Source: Actinopolyspora mzabensis
GTDB taxonomy: Bacteria > Actinomycetota > Actinomycetes > Mycobacteriales > Pseudonocardiaceae
DNA: 64,000 nucleotides
NCBI RefSeq assembly: GCF_900101095.1
Contig: NZ_FNFM01000002.1
Location: 310,001-374,000, forward strand
Direction of reading: 5' to 3'
Shown here: piece after piece, positions 46,510 to 54,035 of the stretch
Layout of the letters: each line of letters opens with the position of its first letter
Position numbering within the stretch: position 1 is the stretch's first letter
The notes under the pieces: model-generated
The model's database searches: none
Seen by the model: only the letters and a program-made list of their open reading frames with translations
What the model was told of the DNA's origin: nothing
Position numbers and translations under genes: made by a program

Positions 46510-47355
46510 ATGAGTCGTGAACAGGTCCTGGTAACCACCGACTGGGCCGAACAGAACCTGGACGCCGACGGGGTCGTGTTCGCCGAGGTGGACGAGGACA
46601 CCACAGCCTACGACGGTGGACACATCCGCGGCGCGGTCAAACTGGACTGGCGCAACGAACTGCAGGACCACGTGCGGCGTGACTTCGTGGGCCGGGAGGA
46701 CTTCGGCAAGCTCCTCTCCGCCAAGGGGATCTCGAACGACGACACGGTGGTTCTCTACGGCGGCAACAACAACTGGTTCGCCGCCTACGCCTACTGGTAC
46801 TTCAAGCTCTACGGGCACCGCGACGTGCGACTGCTCGACGGCGGCCGCAAGAAGTGGGAGTTGGACGGCCGAGAGCTGACCAAGGAGGTCCCGGCGCGCT
46901 CGGCCACCAACTACGTCGCGGCGGAGCCGGACAACTCGATCCGTGCGTTCCGCGAGGAGGTCGTGGACGCGATCGGCGAGCGCAATCTGGTCGACGTGCG
47001 CTCGCCCGACGAGTTCTCCGGGAAACTGCTCGCACCCGCGCACCTGCCGCAGGAGTCCGCGCAGCGCGCCGGCCACATCCCCTCGGCGATCAACGTGCCC
47101 TGGAGCCGCGCCGCCAACGAGGACGGCACCTTCAAGTCGGACGACGAGCTGCGCAAGGTCTACAACGAGGCCGGGCTCGACGAGTCCAGGAACACGATCG
47201 CCTACTGCAGGATCGGCGAGCGTTCCTCGCACACCTGGTTCGTGCTGCACGAACTGCTGGGGCACCAGCACGTGAAGAACTACGACGGTTCCTGGACCGA
47301 GTACGGCTCGCTGGTCGGTGTGCCGATCGAGAACCCGAGTGAGCAGGAGGCGTGA
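46510..47355 (+). CDS. cysA2: Thiosulfate sulfurtransferase (CysA2/SseA-type double rhodanese)
   Basis: This 281-residue enzyme has two rhodanese domains. The second carries the active-site loop AYCRIGERSSHTWFVLHELLG, whose Cys accepts the sulfane sulfur from thiosulfate. The first domain (DGGHIRGAVKLDWRNELQDH) is inactive, as usual. The order thioredoxin-like, sulfurtransferase, sseC corresponds to Rv0816c-Rv0814c, so it is the CysA2 counterpart. ATG 46510 is preceded by AAAGGAG. Cysteine-responsive control by the leader peptide is inferred. Confidence 0.93.
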   Translation: MSREQVLVTTDWAEQNLDADGVVFAEVDEDTTAYDGGHIRGAVKLDWRNELQDHVRRDFVGREDFGKLLSAKGISNDDTVVLYGGNNNWFAAYAYWYFKLYGHRDVRLLDGGRKKWELDGRELTKEVPARSATNYVAAEPDNSIRAFREEVVDAIGERNLVDVRSPDEFSGKLLAPAHLPQESAQRAGHIPSAINVPWSRAANEDGTFKSDDELRKVYNEAGLDESRNTIAYCRIGERSSHTWFVLHELLGHQHVKNYDGSWTEYGSLVGVPIENPSEQEA

Positions 47356-47357
47356 TC

Positions 47358-47657
47358 GTGAGCAGTGGATGCGGAGCACCGGACCAGTCGGCCGCGGGGG
47401 CGGACACCGGTGACCAGACCGTGGTGGCGGGCAAGGTGCGTTCCGGAGGTCAGCCGGTGGGCGGTGCCTTCGTCCGGCTGTTGAATCCGGCGGGGGAGTT
47501 CACCGCCGAGGTCGTCTCCGCCGAGAGCGGTGACTTCCGGTTCTACGCGACCGAGGGAACCTGGACCGTGCGTGCGCTGCACCGCGACGGCAGCGGCGAG
47601 TCCGAGGTCGCCGCGAACGGGCCGGGCCTGCACGAGGTGGAGATCGCCGTGGCGTGA
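47358..47657 (+). CDS. sseC: SseC-like DUF1416 protein
   Basis: This 99-residue protein has the DUF1416 core VVAGKVRSGGQPVGGAFVRL, GEFTAEVVSAESGDFRFYA and WTVRALHRDGSGE. It is the partner of the adjacent sulfurtransferase in actinobacteria (SseC in mycobacteria). Its function is not established beyond this linkage. GTG 47358 with AGGAGG seven nt upstream was chosen; an upstream GTG at 47352 would overlap the sulfurtransferase stop. A conserved early Cys (SSGCGAP) is present. Confidence 0.88.
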   Translation: MSSGCGAPDQSAAGADTGDQTVVAGKVRSGGQPVGGAFVRLLNPAGEFTAEVVSAESGDFRFYATEGTWTVRALHRDGSGESEVAANGPGLHEVEIAVA

Positions 47658-47664
47658 TGCCGGT

Positions 47665-47699
47665 GGGTGGTGTCGACGCGGGAAGCGCCGACACCACCC
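47665..47699. terminator. Bidirectional hairpin terminator between sseC and methyltransferase
   Basis: A perfect 11-bp stem GGGTGGTGTCG/CGACACCACCC with a 13-nt loop lies 7 bp after the sseC stop and 12 bp before the convergent methyltransferase stop. Confidence 0.85.
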
Positions 47700-47711
47700 C
47701 CGAGCGTGATC

Positions 47712-48461
47712 TCACTCCCCGACGTTGCGGGAGCGCAGCAGGGCGAACGCCCGCTCGTCGCGGTCCTGCGCCGCCGGATCGGAGTCCGTGGTTCGTCCGA
47801 CGGTGGTGAACTCGAGCACCTCCCACCCCGTGCGGTCGAACAACCTGCGCAGCCCCGCCTCCGAGAAGATCCAGAAATTCGTGGCGTCGTCGTTCGCCTC
47901 GGTGGGGTGAAGCAGATAGGCCACCGGTTGTTCGGCGAACCGGGTCCCGTGGTCGGGGCTCAGCTGTGCGATCCGGGTAGAGACGAAGCAGAGCTCGCTG
48001 TGCCGGGACAGCGTCTCCAACACGTAGAACGGGTTCTTCAGGTGGTACAGCAGCCCGAGGAACAACACGGCGCGGTAGTGCTCGGCGGGTAGTCGGAACT
48101 GGCTGTCCAGATCCACGTCGTGGATGCCCGCCTCGGAGCCCAGCCGTTCGGCCAGCAGCCGCGCGCCCCGCAGTCCGTTGTAGTTGGGGGCCGAGGTGTC
48201 GACCACGTCGAGCCCGCATCCCAGCTGGGACTCCAGGAAGAAACCCAGGTCGCCGTCGGCGGCGCCGATATCGGCGATCCGTTGCCCCGCCAACCGGTCG
48301 AACACGGTCCGGTTGTCCCCGGACAACAACCCGTCCAGGTGGAGCATGTTGGCGAGGGTGTCGAAGGGATACCAGGGGAACTCCGGATCGATCTCGGACT
48401 TGCGTCCGAGCAACCACTCCCGGTAGTTCATCGCCTTGTCCCGCAGCGTCGCGAACTCCAT
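47712..48461 (-). CDS. Class I SAM-dependent methyltransferase
   Basis: This 249-residue methyltransferase has a SAM-binding motif I IADIGAADGDLGFFLESQLG and a motif-IV-like FLGLLYHLKNPFYVLETL, similar to tRNA- or small-molecule-modifying enzymes of the CmoB/UbiE fold. The N-terminal YREWLLGRKSEIDPEFPWYP helps define the group, but no substrate can be named. ATG 48461 follows GAGGAG. It is convergent with sseC and divergent from a small membrane-protein gene. Confidence 0.82.
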   Translation of the reverse strand: MEFATLRDKAMNYREWLLGRKSEIDPEFPWYPFDTLANMLHLDGLLSGDNRTVFDRLAGQRIADIGAADGDLGFFLESQLGCGLDVVDTSAPNYNGLRGARLLAERLGSEAGIHDVDLDSQFRLPAEHYRAVLFLGLLYHLKNPFYVLETLSRHSELCFVSTRIAQLSPDHGTRFAEQPVAYLLHPTEANDDATNFWIFSEAGLRRLFDRTGWEVLEFTTVGRTTDSDPAAQDRDERAFALLRSRNVGE

Positions 48462-48581
48462 GTGATCCCCGTCTCCTCGGCGCCGGCCCCAGACCCGCTG
48501 AGCACCGAAACGCGGTTGAGCAACCCTCTGGTCCGAGCAGATCATGCCTGAGACCACATCCCACGCGAGCCGGGTGGTGGT

Positions 48582-48597
48582 TATGCTTAGAGCCGTG
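48582..48597 (+). promoter_or_regulatory. -10 element for a leaderless small gene
   Basis: TATGCT at 48582-48587 lies 7 nt before the GTG start of the 36-residue membrane-protein gene, fitting a leaderless transcript. No clear -35 was found. Confidence 0.5.
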
Positions 48598-48705
48598 ACA
48601 CTCATCGACTTCGTGCACTACGGCCTGGTCACTCTGGTGGGGATCGCCGCCCTGGCGACGGTCTGGTTCGCCTTCTACGTGGTGTATCGCCTGCACAGCG
48701 ACTGA
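48595..48705 (+). CDS. 36-residue single-pass membrane protein
   Basis: This gene is below usual length cutoffs. GTG 48595 to TGA 48705 encodes a peptide with one membrane helix (GLVTLVGIAALATVWFAFYV) and a short polar tail. A good -10 (TATGCT) sits 7 nt upstream and the ferric nitrobindin-like gene follows 66 bp later. The codons are GC-rich at third positions like neighbouring genes. The function is unknown. Confidence 0.6.
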   Translation: MTLIDFVHYGLVTLVGIAALATVWFAFYVVYRLHSD

Positions 48706-48771
48706 TCCGCCCACCACTGGACGGGGGAGCGGCGACGAGCGCGGCGAGCCTTCGAGGTAACCTCGGAGGCG

Positions 48772-49446
48772 ATGTCTGCCACGCCCAACCAGCCGTCCGA
48801 ACAGTCCGGCCCGTCCAACGGTCAACCGCAGCCCGGCAGCGGTGACGCTGCGGTGCGCGCCCAGGCCGAGCGCGCGGAGAAGACCCGCGGGCGCAACATT
48901 CCCGAGTTCGACGACCTGCCGGGAATCGGGGACACCGCGAACCTGCGCATGGGCCCGGAACTCGACGGCGCCTGCCTGGGTCTGCTGCCGCTGGTCGGTG
49001 TCTGGCGGGGCGAGGGCGAGGCCAACCACCCCACGCTGGACGAGAAGTACCGCTTCCTGCAGCAGGTGACCTTCGCCCACGACGGCAGGCCCTTCCTGTA
49101 CTACGAGAGCCGGGCCTGGAAGCTGGACGGTGAGGGCGGCGAGATCGTGGAGCCCGCTTTCCGCGAGTTGGGCTGGTGGCGGCCGCAGCCCGACGACAGC
49201 ATCGAGTTGCTGCTGGTGCACTCCTCGGGCATCGCGGAGATGTTCTTCGGCAACCCCCTCAACCAGACCAGCTGGCAGCTGTCCACCGACGCGGTGCTGC
49301 GCACCCCCACTTCGGAGGACGTGACCGCCGCGACCAGGCTGTACGGCGTGGTGGACGGCTCGCTGGCCTACGTCGAGGAACGCGCCACCTCGGAGCACGA
49401 GCTGCAGCCCCGCCTCTCCGCCAAGCTGGAACGCGTGGTCGGCTGA
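48772..49446 (+). CDS. Ferric nitrobindin-like (FABP family) protein lacking the heme histidine
   Basis: This 224-residue protein has a ~50-residue disordered N-terminus and a nitrobindin/THAP4 beta-barrel with the GVWRGEGEA motif near residue 85, FLQQVTFAHDGRPFLYYESR and LLLVHSSGIAEMFFG. Compared with the mycobacterial nitrobindin ending LQDHLAAVL, the C-terminus reads LQPRLSAKL, so the heme-iron-binding His is replaced by Arg. It probably binds a ligand without heme. Its place between sseC and pabC corresponds to Rv0813c. Confidence 0.88.
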   Translation: MSATPNQPSEQSGPSNGQPQPGSGDAAVRAQAERAEKTRGRNIPEFDDLPGIGDTANLRMGPELDGACLGLLPLVGVWRGEGEANHPTLDEKYRFLQQVTFAHDGRPFLYYESRAWKLDGEGGEIVEPAFRELGWWRPQPDDSIELLLVHSSGIAEMFFGNPLNQTSWQLSTDAVLRTPTSEDVTAATRLYGVVDGSLAYVEERATSEHELQPRLSAKLERVVG

Positions 49447-49555
49447 GCGCCGTAGTGCCCCCGAGGCGGGAGGCATCGGGTTTTCCGCTGTCCTCGCCGG
49501 TGATCGTGGCGAGTTCACGGGAAAACGACACCGCCCGCGCCGAACTCCCGGTACG

Positions 49556-50404
49556 TCAGTACTGCGACTCGTAGAGCTTGCAGATCCGCTCGTTCAGCCC
49601 CGGGTCGGTGGCCACGGGTGTGCCGTCCACGGTGTGCACCTGGGTGATCTTGCGGATGCTCGACGCCAGCCAGACACCGTCGGCCCGCCACAACCGCTCG
49701 GCGGTGATCGGTTCCACGGCGGTCGACCAACCGGCCTCCTCGGCGGCCCGGAACAGTGCGCCCTGGGTGGTGCCCCGCAGGATGCCGGAGCTCGGCGGTG
49801 GGGTGGCCAGCCTGCCCCCCTCGGCCAGCACCACGTTGGAGGTGGGTCCCTCCAGCAGCGAACCGTCGGTCGCCGTGAACACGACCTCGTCGGCGCCGCG
49901 TCGTTCCGCCTCGCGCAGGGCGGCCATGTTGACCGCGTAGGACAGCGTCTTCGCGGAGAGCAGCAGCCAGGGCGCGCGCTCCATCATCCCGGGGTCGATG
50001 CCGCGTTCCAGGGTGACCACGGAGATGCCCTCGGCACGCTTGCGCATCAGCTCCGCCGACAGCGACTGCCCCGAGACGAACGCGGTGGGGGTGCCGTCCC
50101 CGCCGTCCAGGCCCCTGGTGCACACGAGTTTGATCGCGCTCTCCGGCTCGCTGCCCCACGGCCACTCCGCGAGGACCGACCGCACGGCGCGATACCAGTG
50201 CTCCCGCTCCGGAAGCCCGAGTTCCATCAGCCGGGCGGAGCGCTCCAACCGGTCCAGGTGGGCCTCGATCTCCCGCGGATCACCGTCGACCGCCAGGATC
50301 GTCTCGAAGATCCCGTCGCCGCGCTGCACCCCGAGGTCGTCGGAACGCAGCAGCGGGACCTCGGGATCGGCCAGGGTGCCGTCCAGCAGAGCCAGAATGC
50401 GCAT
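49556..50404 (-). CDS. pabC: Aminodeoxychorismate lyase, class IV aminotransferase
   Basis: This 282-residue PLP enzyme is in the position of the Rv0812-like 4-amino-4-deoxychorismate lyase. The fold-type IV features RSDDLGVQRGDGIFETI, the PLP lysine region LLLSAKTLSYAVNMAALREA and the LLEGPTSNVVLAEGG loop are present. It forms p-aminobenzoate for folate synthesis, although D-amino-acid or branched-chain aminotransferase activity cannot be excluded from sequence alone. It is divergent from the fur-family gene, 133 bp away. Confidence 0.85.
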   Translation of the reverse strand: MRILALLDGTLADPEVPLLRSDDLGVQRGDGIFETILAVDGDPREIEAHLDRLERSARLMELGLPEREHWYRAVRSVLAEWPWGSEPESAIKLVCTRGLDGGDGTPTAFVSGQSLSAELMRKRAEGISVVTLERGIDPGMMERAPWLLLSAKTLSYAVNMAALREAERRGADEVVFTATDGSLLEGPTSNVVLAEGGRLATPPPSSGILRGTTQGALFRAAEEAGWSTAVEPITAERLWRADGVWLASSIRKITQVHTVDGTPVATDPGLNERICKLYESQY

Positions 50405-50537
50405 ACTCGCAGCCTAGAACCTACACACCCGGGTGCCCGAGCGGGCCGCGCCGGCTCACCCGGTCGTACGATCGAAAGCGAGAGTCGGCCGAAGCGCTGG
50501 AGAACGTGCGCGGACCGTTACCCGCGGGAGAGCTCAG

Positions 50538-51077
50538 ATGAGGCAGGACGACGAACGGGGCACGAGCACTACATCTTCGCGTGTGGGTCCGACGCGGAGT
50601 GCCACGAAGCCCGCGCTGCGCAGCACGCTGCACCGGCGGGGAATGCGCATGACCCCGCAACGCCAGCTGGTGCTGGACGCCGTCAGGGAGCTGGCACACG
50701 CGACCCCGGAACAGGTGTGCAGACACGTACAGCGCACGACACCGACGGTCAACATCACCACCGTCTACCGTGCGCTCGACCTGCTGGAGCAGCTCGGGCT
50801 GGTGCGGCACACCCACCTGGGGCACGGGGCTCCCACCTACTCCGTGGAGGAGCACGAACACGTGCACCTGGTCTGCCACCGCTGCGGCGGGATCGACGAG
50901 GTCCCCTGCGAGTGGTTCGAGGAGCTCGGCGGACTGCTGCGCAGCGAACGCGGCTTCGAGCTGGACGCCACCCATCTCGCACTGTCCGGGACCTGCGCCT
51001 CCTGCCTGGCTGAAGAGGCGGATCAGGACGGGAATATCCAAGCTCCACACGGAGCTGACCCTGGCGAAGGCGACTGA
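50538..51077 (+). CDS. Fur-family metal-dependent regulator
   Basis: This 179-residue Fur-family repressor has an N-terminal winged helix (LHRRGMRMTPQRQLVLDAVR, VNITTVYRALDLLEQLGLV) and a metal-binding dimer domain with SVEEHEHVHLVCHRCGGIDE. Two CxxC pairs (CHRC and CASC) supply the structural zinc site. Whether it is Fur, Zur or PerR cannot be decided. No canonical Fur or Zur box was seen next to the gene. ATG 50538 follows GGGAGAGC. The gene lies 80 bp before ygfZ. Confidence 0.87.
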   Translation: MRQDDERGTSTTSSRVGPTRSATKPALRSTLHRRGMRMTPQRQLVLDAVRELAHATPEQVCRHVQRTTPTVNITTVYRALDLLEQLGLVRHTHLGHGAPTYSVEEHEHVHLVCHRCGGIDEVPCEWFEELGGLLRSERGFELDATHLALSGTCASCLAEEADQDGNIQAPHGADPGEGD

Positions 51078-51157
51078 GTCGCCGCGCGAACACCGAACAG
51101 CACCCGACCGGACGGCCCCGCGACCGAACCGCCGGGGTTCCCGCCGATGGGAGAAGG

Positions 51158-52303
51158 ATGAACTCACCGCTGCTCGAACTTCCCGGTGCGGTGCCCGCAC
51201 CCGAGGACTCCCCCGATTTCGGGGTGCCGTGGCACTTCGGTGACCCGTTCGGGGAACAGCGCGCGGCCGCTCGTGGCGCCGCGGTCGTGGATCGTTCGCA
51301 CCGGCAGGTGATCGCGGTACCGGGCGGGGAGCGCCTGAGCTGGCTGCACCTGGTGCTGTCCCAGCACCTCACCGAACTGGCGGAGAACCGGGGTACCGAG
51401 GCTCTGGTGCTGGACAGCCAGGGGCGGGTGGACAGCCACACGATGGTGGCCCACCACGACGAGGTCGTCTACCTGGACTGCGAGGCGGGTTCCAGGGCGA
51501 CCAGCGCGCTGCCCACCATGGGCACCGACGGCACCCAGTCGCTGCCGGAGTACCTGGAGGCGATGCGCTTCTGGTCCGACGTCCAGCCGCGCGAGGCCAC
51601 CGAGGAGTTCGCCGTGTTCACCGTGATCGGGCCACGGGCGGGCGAGGTGCTCGAGGCGTCCGGCGTGTCGGTGCCCAGCGAGCCCTACGGGGTGAGCGGG
51701 CTGCCCGGCGGTGGCCTGGTGCGCCACGTGCCGTTCCGGCAGATCTTCACCGCGGACCTGCTGGTACCGCGGGATTCGATGGTCGACTGGTGGATGCGGC
51801 TGACCGAGAACGGCGCGCGCAGAGCGGGCAGCATGACATACGAGGCGCTGCGCGTGGAGGCACTGCGCCCCCGGGTGGGCCTGGACACCGACGACCGCGC
51901 CATCCCGCACGAGTTGGGCTGGATCCACACCGCCGCTCACGTGGCCAAGGGCTGCTACCGCGGCCAGGAGACCGTGGCCAAGGTGCACAACGTGGGCAAG
52001 CCGCCGCGCAGAATGCTGCTGCTGCACCTGGACGGTTCGGTGGAGATACGTCCCGAGACCGGTGATCCGGTGCTGCGCGGCGAGCGCACCGTGGGGCGGG
52101 TGGGCAGCGTGGTGCTGCACCACGAGCTCGGACCGGTGGCGCTGGCGCTGTTGAAGCGCTCGGCCCCCGTCGACGAGGAGCTGCTGGCAGGCGATGCCGA
52201 GCAGGAACGTCAGGTGGCCGCCGCGGTGGACCCGGACTCGGTGCCACCGGACACCGGGGAGCCGCCGGGCAGGATCGCCGCCCAGCGGGTCCGGGGCCAC
52301 TGA
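51158..52303 (+). CDS. ygfZ: YgfZ/GcvT-domain tetrahydrofolate-binding protein
   Basis: This 381-residue protein is related to the glycine-cleavage T-protein and belongs to the YgfZ/IBA57 group that helps mature or repair Fe-S clusters. The diagnostic KGCYRGQETVAKVHNVGKPP with the conserved Cys is near residue 268. The N-terminal GcvT fold (RAAARGAAVVDRSHRQVIAV) is present. The C-terminal ~50 residues are acidic and probably disordered. It sits alone between fur and the BKACE-like gene. Confidence 0.9.
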   Translation: MNSPLLELPGAVPAPEDSPDFGVPWHFGDPFGEQRAAARGAAVVDRSHRQVIAVPGGERLSWLHLVLSQHLTELAENRGTEALVLDSQGRVDSHTMVAHHDEVVYLDCEAGSRATSALPTMGTDGTQSLPEYLEAMRFWSDVQPREATEEFAVFTVIGPRAGEVLEASGVSVPSEPYGVSGLPGGGLVRHVPFRQIFTADLLVPRDSMVDWWMRLTENGARRAGSMTYEALRVEALRPRVGLDTDDRAIPHELGWIHTAAHVAKGCYRGQETVAKVHNVGKPPRRMLLLHLDGSVEIRPETGDPVLRGERTVGRVGSVVLHHELGPVALALLKRSAPVDEELLAGDAEQERQVAAAVDPDSVPPDTGEPPGRIAAQRVRGH

Positions 52304-52405
52304 CCGGGTGAGGCGTCCCCGCCCTTCGGTGGCTCGGCGGCCCATGCTTCGCGAGCACTCCGGACGACGGGTTCCCCACCAACCGCGCTCCCCTTGACCG
52401 CGCTC

Positions 52406-52450
52406 CTGCTGGCGTCGGCCCTGCTGACGTCGGCCCTGCTGGCGTCGGCC
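52406..52450. repeat. Three tandem 15-bp repeats
   Basis: CTGCTGGCGTCGGCC at 52406-52420, its one-mismatch copy at 52421 and an exact copy at 52436 lie in the 262-bp spacer between ygfZ and the BKACE-like gene. No gene or terminator is evident in the spacer. Confidence 0.7.
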
Positions 52451-52565
52451 GGGAGAGCCCTCCGGTGCGGCCACCGTGCGCGAACCGTCGAGTCGTGTCG
52501 GTGAAATCCCGGAACGGTGCTCGCCACGGGGTCACCGCGAGACGGAGCTGTGCCAAGATCGAAGC

Positions 52566-53351
52566 ATGACAGCGCCGGCAACCGATCCAGCCAGCTCCCG
52601 GGCGCGTCCGGGAACGATCATCACGGTCGCGGTCACTGGAGCCCACGCGAAAGCCGATGTCCCCGCGCTGCCGGTGGGCAGCGAGGAGGTCGCCGCGGCC
52701 GCGGCTTCCTGCGCGAGGGTGGGTGCCTCCGTCATCGACCTGGAACCCCGACACGACACCTCGGTTCCGGACGTGGTGGCCGCTGTGCACAACCGGACGG
52801 ACCTGGTGGTTCGGGTGGCCGCCTACGCCCGGTCGGAAACCCTGAGCACCCTGCTGGACTCCGGAGCCGAAGTGCTGACCTGTCCGGTGGACGCGCCGGA
52901 GGACTTCGTCGCCGCCCTGCGGGAGGGGGCGCGCACCCGCGGGATCGCGGTGCACCACGAGGTGCGGACACTCGAACAGCTGGAGACGCTGCGAGCGCGC
53001 TGCGCGGCGGAGACCGGGCCGGTGCACGCGGTTCTGGTCTTCGGTTCGGCTACCGACTCCGGTATGCACGGCGACCCGGAGACGTTGAGCAGAGCCGTGG
53101 CACGGCTCCCGGAAGGGGCCGGCTACACGGTCACCGGACTGGACGACACGGCGGTGCCGATGCTGCTGGCCACGTTGGCGACGAACGGGCACGTCCGGGT
53201 GGGGATGGCGGACACACTGGAGTACTCGCCGGGAGAACCGGTGCGGGACAACGCACAACTGGTGGCACGTGCGGCCGGTGTGGCGAAAATAGCGCAGCGA
53301 TTGCCACTAGCGGTATCCCACGTTCGTGGACTGTTCGGCCTGTCCGGGTGA
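52566..53351 (+). CDS. BKACE/DUF849-like protein lacking the zinc ligands
   Basis: This 261-residue TIM-barrel protein resembles 3-keto-5-aminohexanoate cleavage (BKACE) enzymes. It starts with IITVAVTGAHAKADVPALPV and ends in HVRVGMADTLEYSPGEPVRD, where family members have RVGLEDN. The HxH zinc pair is replaced by Asp58 and Glu60 (VIDLEPR), and the third ligand Glu is Ala in GMAD. It is therefore likely catalytically different or inactive. It could be a pseudoenzyme with a binding role. ATG 52566 lacks a strong ribosome site. Confidence 0.75.
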   Translation: MTAPATDPASSRARPGTIITVAVTGAHAKADVPALPVGSEEVAAAAASCARVGASVIDLEPRHDTSVPDVVAAVHNRTDLVVRVAAYARSETLSTLLDSGAEVLTCPVDAPEDFVAALREGARTRGIAVHHEVRTLEQLETLRARCAAETGPVHAVLVFGSATDSGMHGDPETLSRAVARLPEGAGYTVTGLDDTAVPMLLATLATNGHVRVGMADTLEYSPGEPVRDNAQLVARAAGVAKIAQRLPLAVSHVRGLFGLSG

Positions 53352-53474
53352 TTCGACCGGGCGGCACACCTCCGATCGGCCCAAGTGGTGGATCGCCTCC
53401 CCTAGGATGTGGGTAATCGAGCGCCGAAATGCCGGCTCCGGTGAAGTCAGCGCCTGGATGCAGAGGATTTAGCC

Positions 53475-54035
53475 GTGATCGAAGTGCGCCCCGGAGGCCG
53501 CCGACGCATCGACCGGGTTCTGGACCCGGACTTCGCGGGCGGTCTGGAACAACGTGATCTCGATGAAGTGCGCTCGTTGCGGGACGAAGCCGCACAGGAG
53601 GAGACCGACCTGTCCTATCTGCGCCGGATGCTGCACGCGCGGATCGACATCGTGCGTGCGGAACAGCGCAGACGCGCCGAGAACGGTTCCGCCACGGTGG
53701 TGGAGGAACTGGTCGGCATCCTTTCGGACAACGCCGTCGGACCGGCCACCGGTTCGGGGCGTTACCAGACCGTGGAGCCCTCACGGGTCGAGGCACACCG
53801 CAGGCACGTGGAGGCGCTGATCTCGGATGTGGACCTGTCCGACGTGATGTCGTTGTCGGCCGCGAAACTCGACGTCGCGCTGCGGGCCTTCGAGTCGGAG
53901 GAGGAGTCCGTCTCCACCAGGCGCAAGCAGGTGCAGGCGGTGGTGGACGCCCTCAACGACGAGATCGCCCGGCGGTACCGCGAGGGCGTCGCCTCGGTGG
54001 ACGATTTACTGGCCGCGGAAAGGGACGGGCATTGA
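53475..54035 (+). CDS. rsiG: RsiG, c-di-GMP-responsive anti-sigma factor
   Basis: This 186-residue coiled protein has both copies of the RsiG c-di-GMP motif E(X)3S(X)2R(X)3Q(X)3D. The C-terminal copy is perfect (Glu143, Ser147, Arg150, Gln154, Asp158). The N-terminal copy has His54 in place of Gln (Glu43, Ser47, Arg50, His54, Asp58). In Streptomyces, RsiG bound to c-di-GMP holds the sporulation sigma factor WhiG inactive. WhiG is not in this window. GTG 53475 is 12 nt after GAGGA. The asparaginase gene overlaps its stop by 4 bp. Confidence 0.87.
   Translation: MIEVRPGGRRRIDRVLDPDFAGGLEQRDLDEVRSLRDEAAQEETDLSYLRRMLHARIDIVRAEQRRRAENGSATVVEELVGILSDNAVGPATGSGRYQTVEPSRVEAHRRHVEALISDVDLSDVMSLSAAKLDVALRAFESEEESVSTRRKQVQAVVDALNDEIARRYREGVASVDDLLAAERDGH

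Noticed and set aside
50405-50537. Fur or Zur box near the fur-family gene
   Set aside because: No TGAAAATGATTTTCA-like palindrome is present in the 133-bp divergent spacer.
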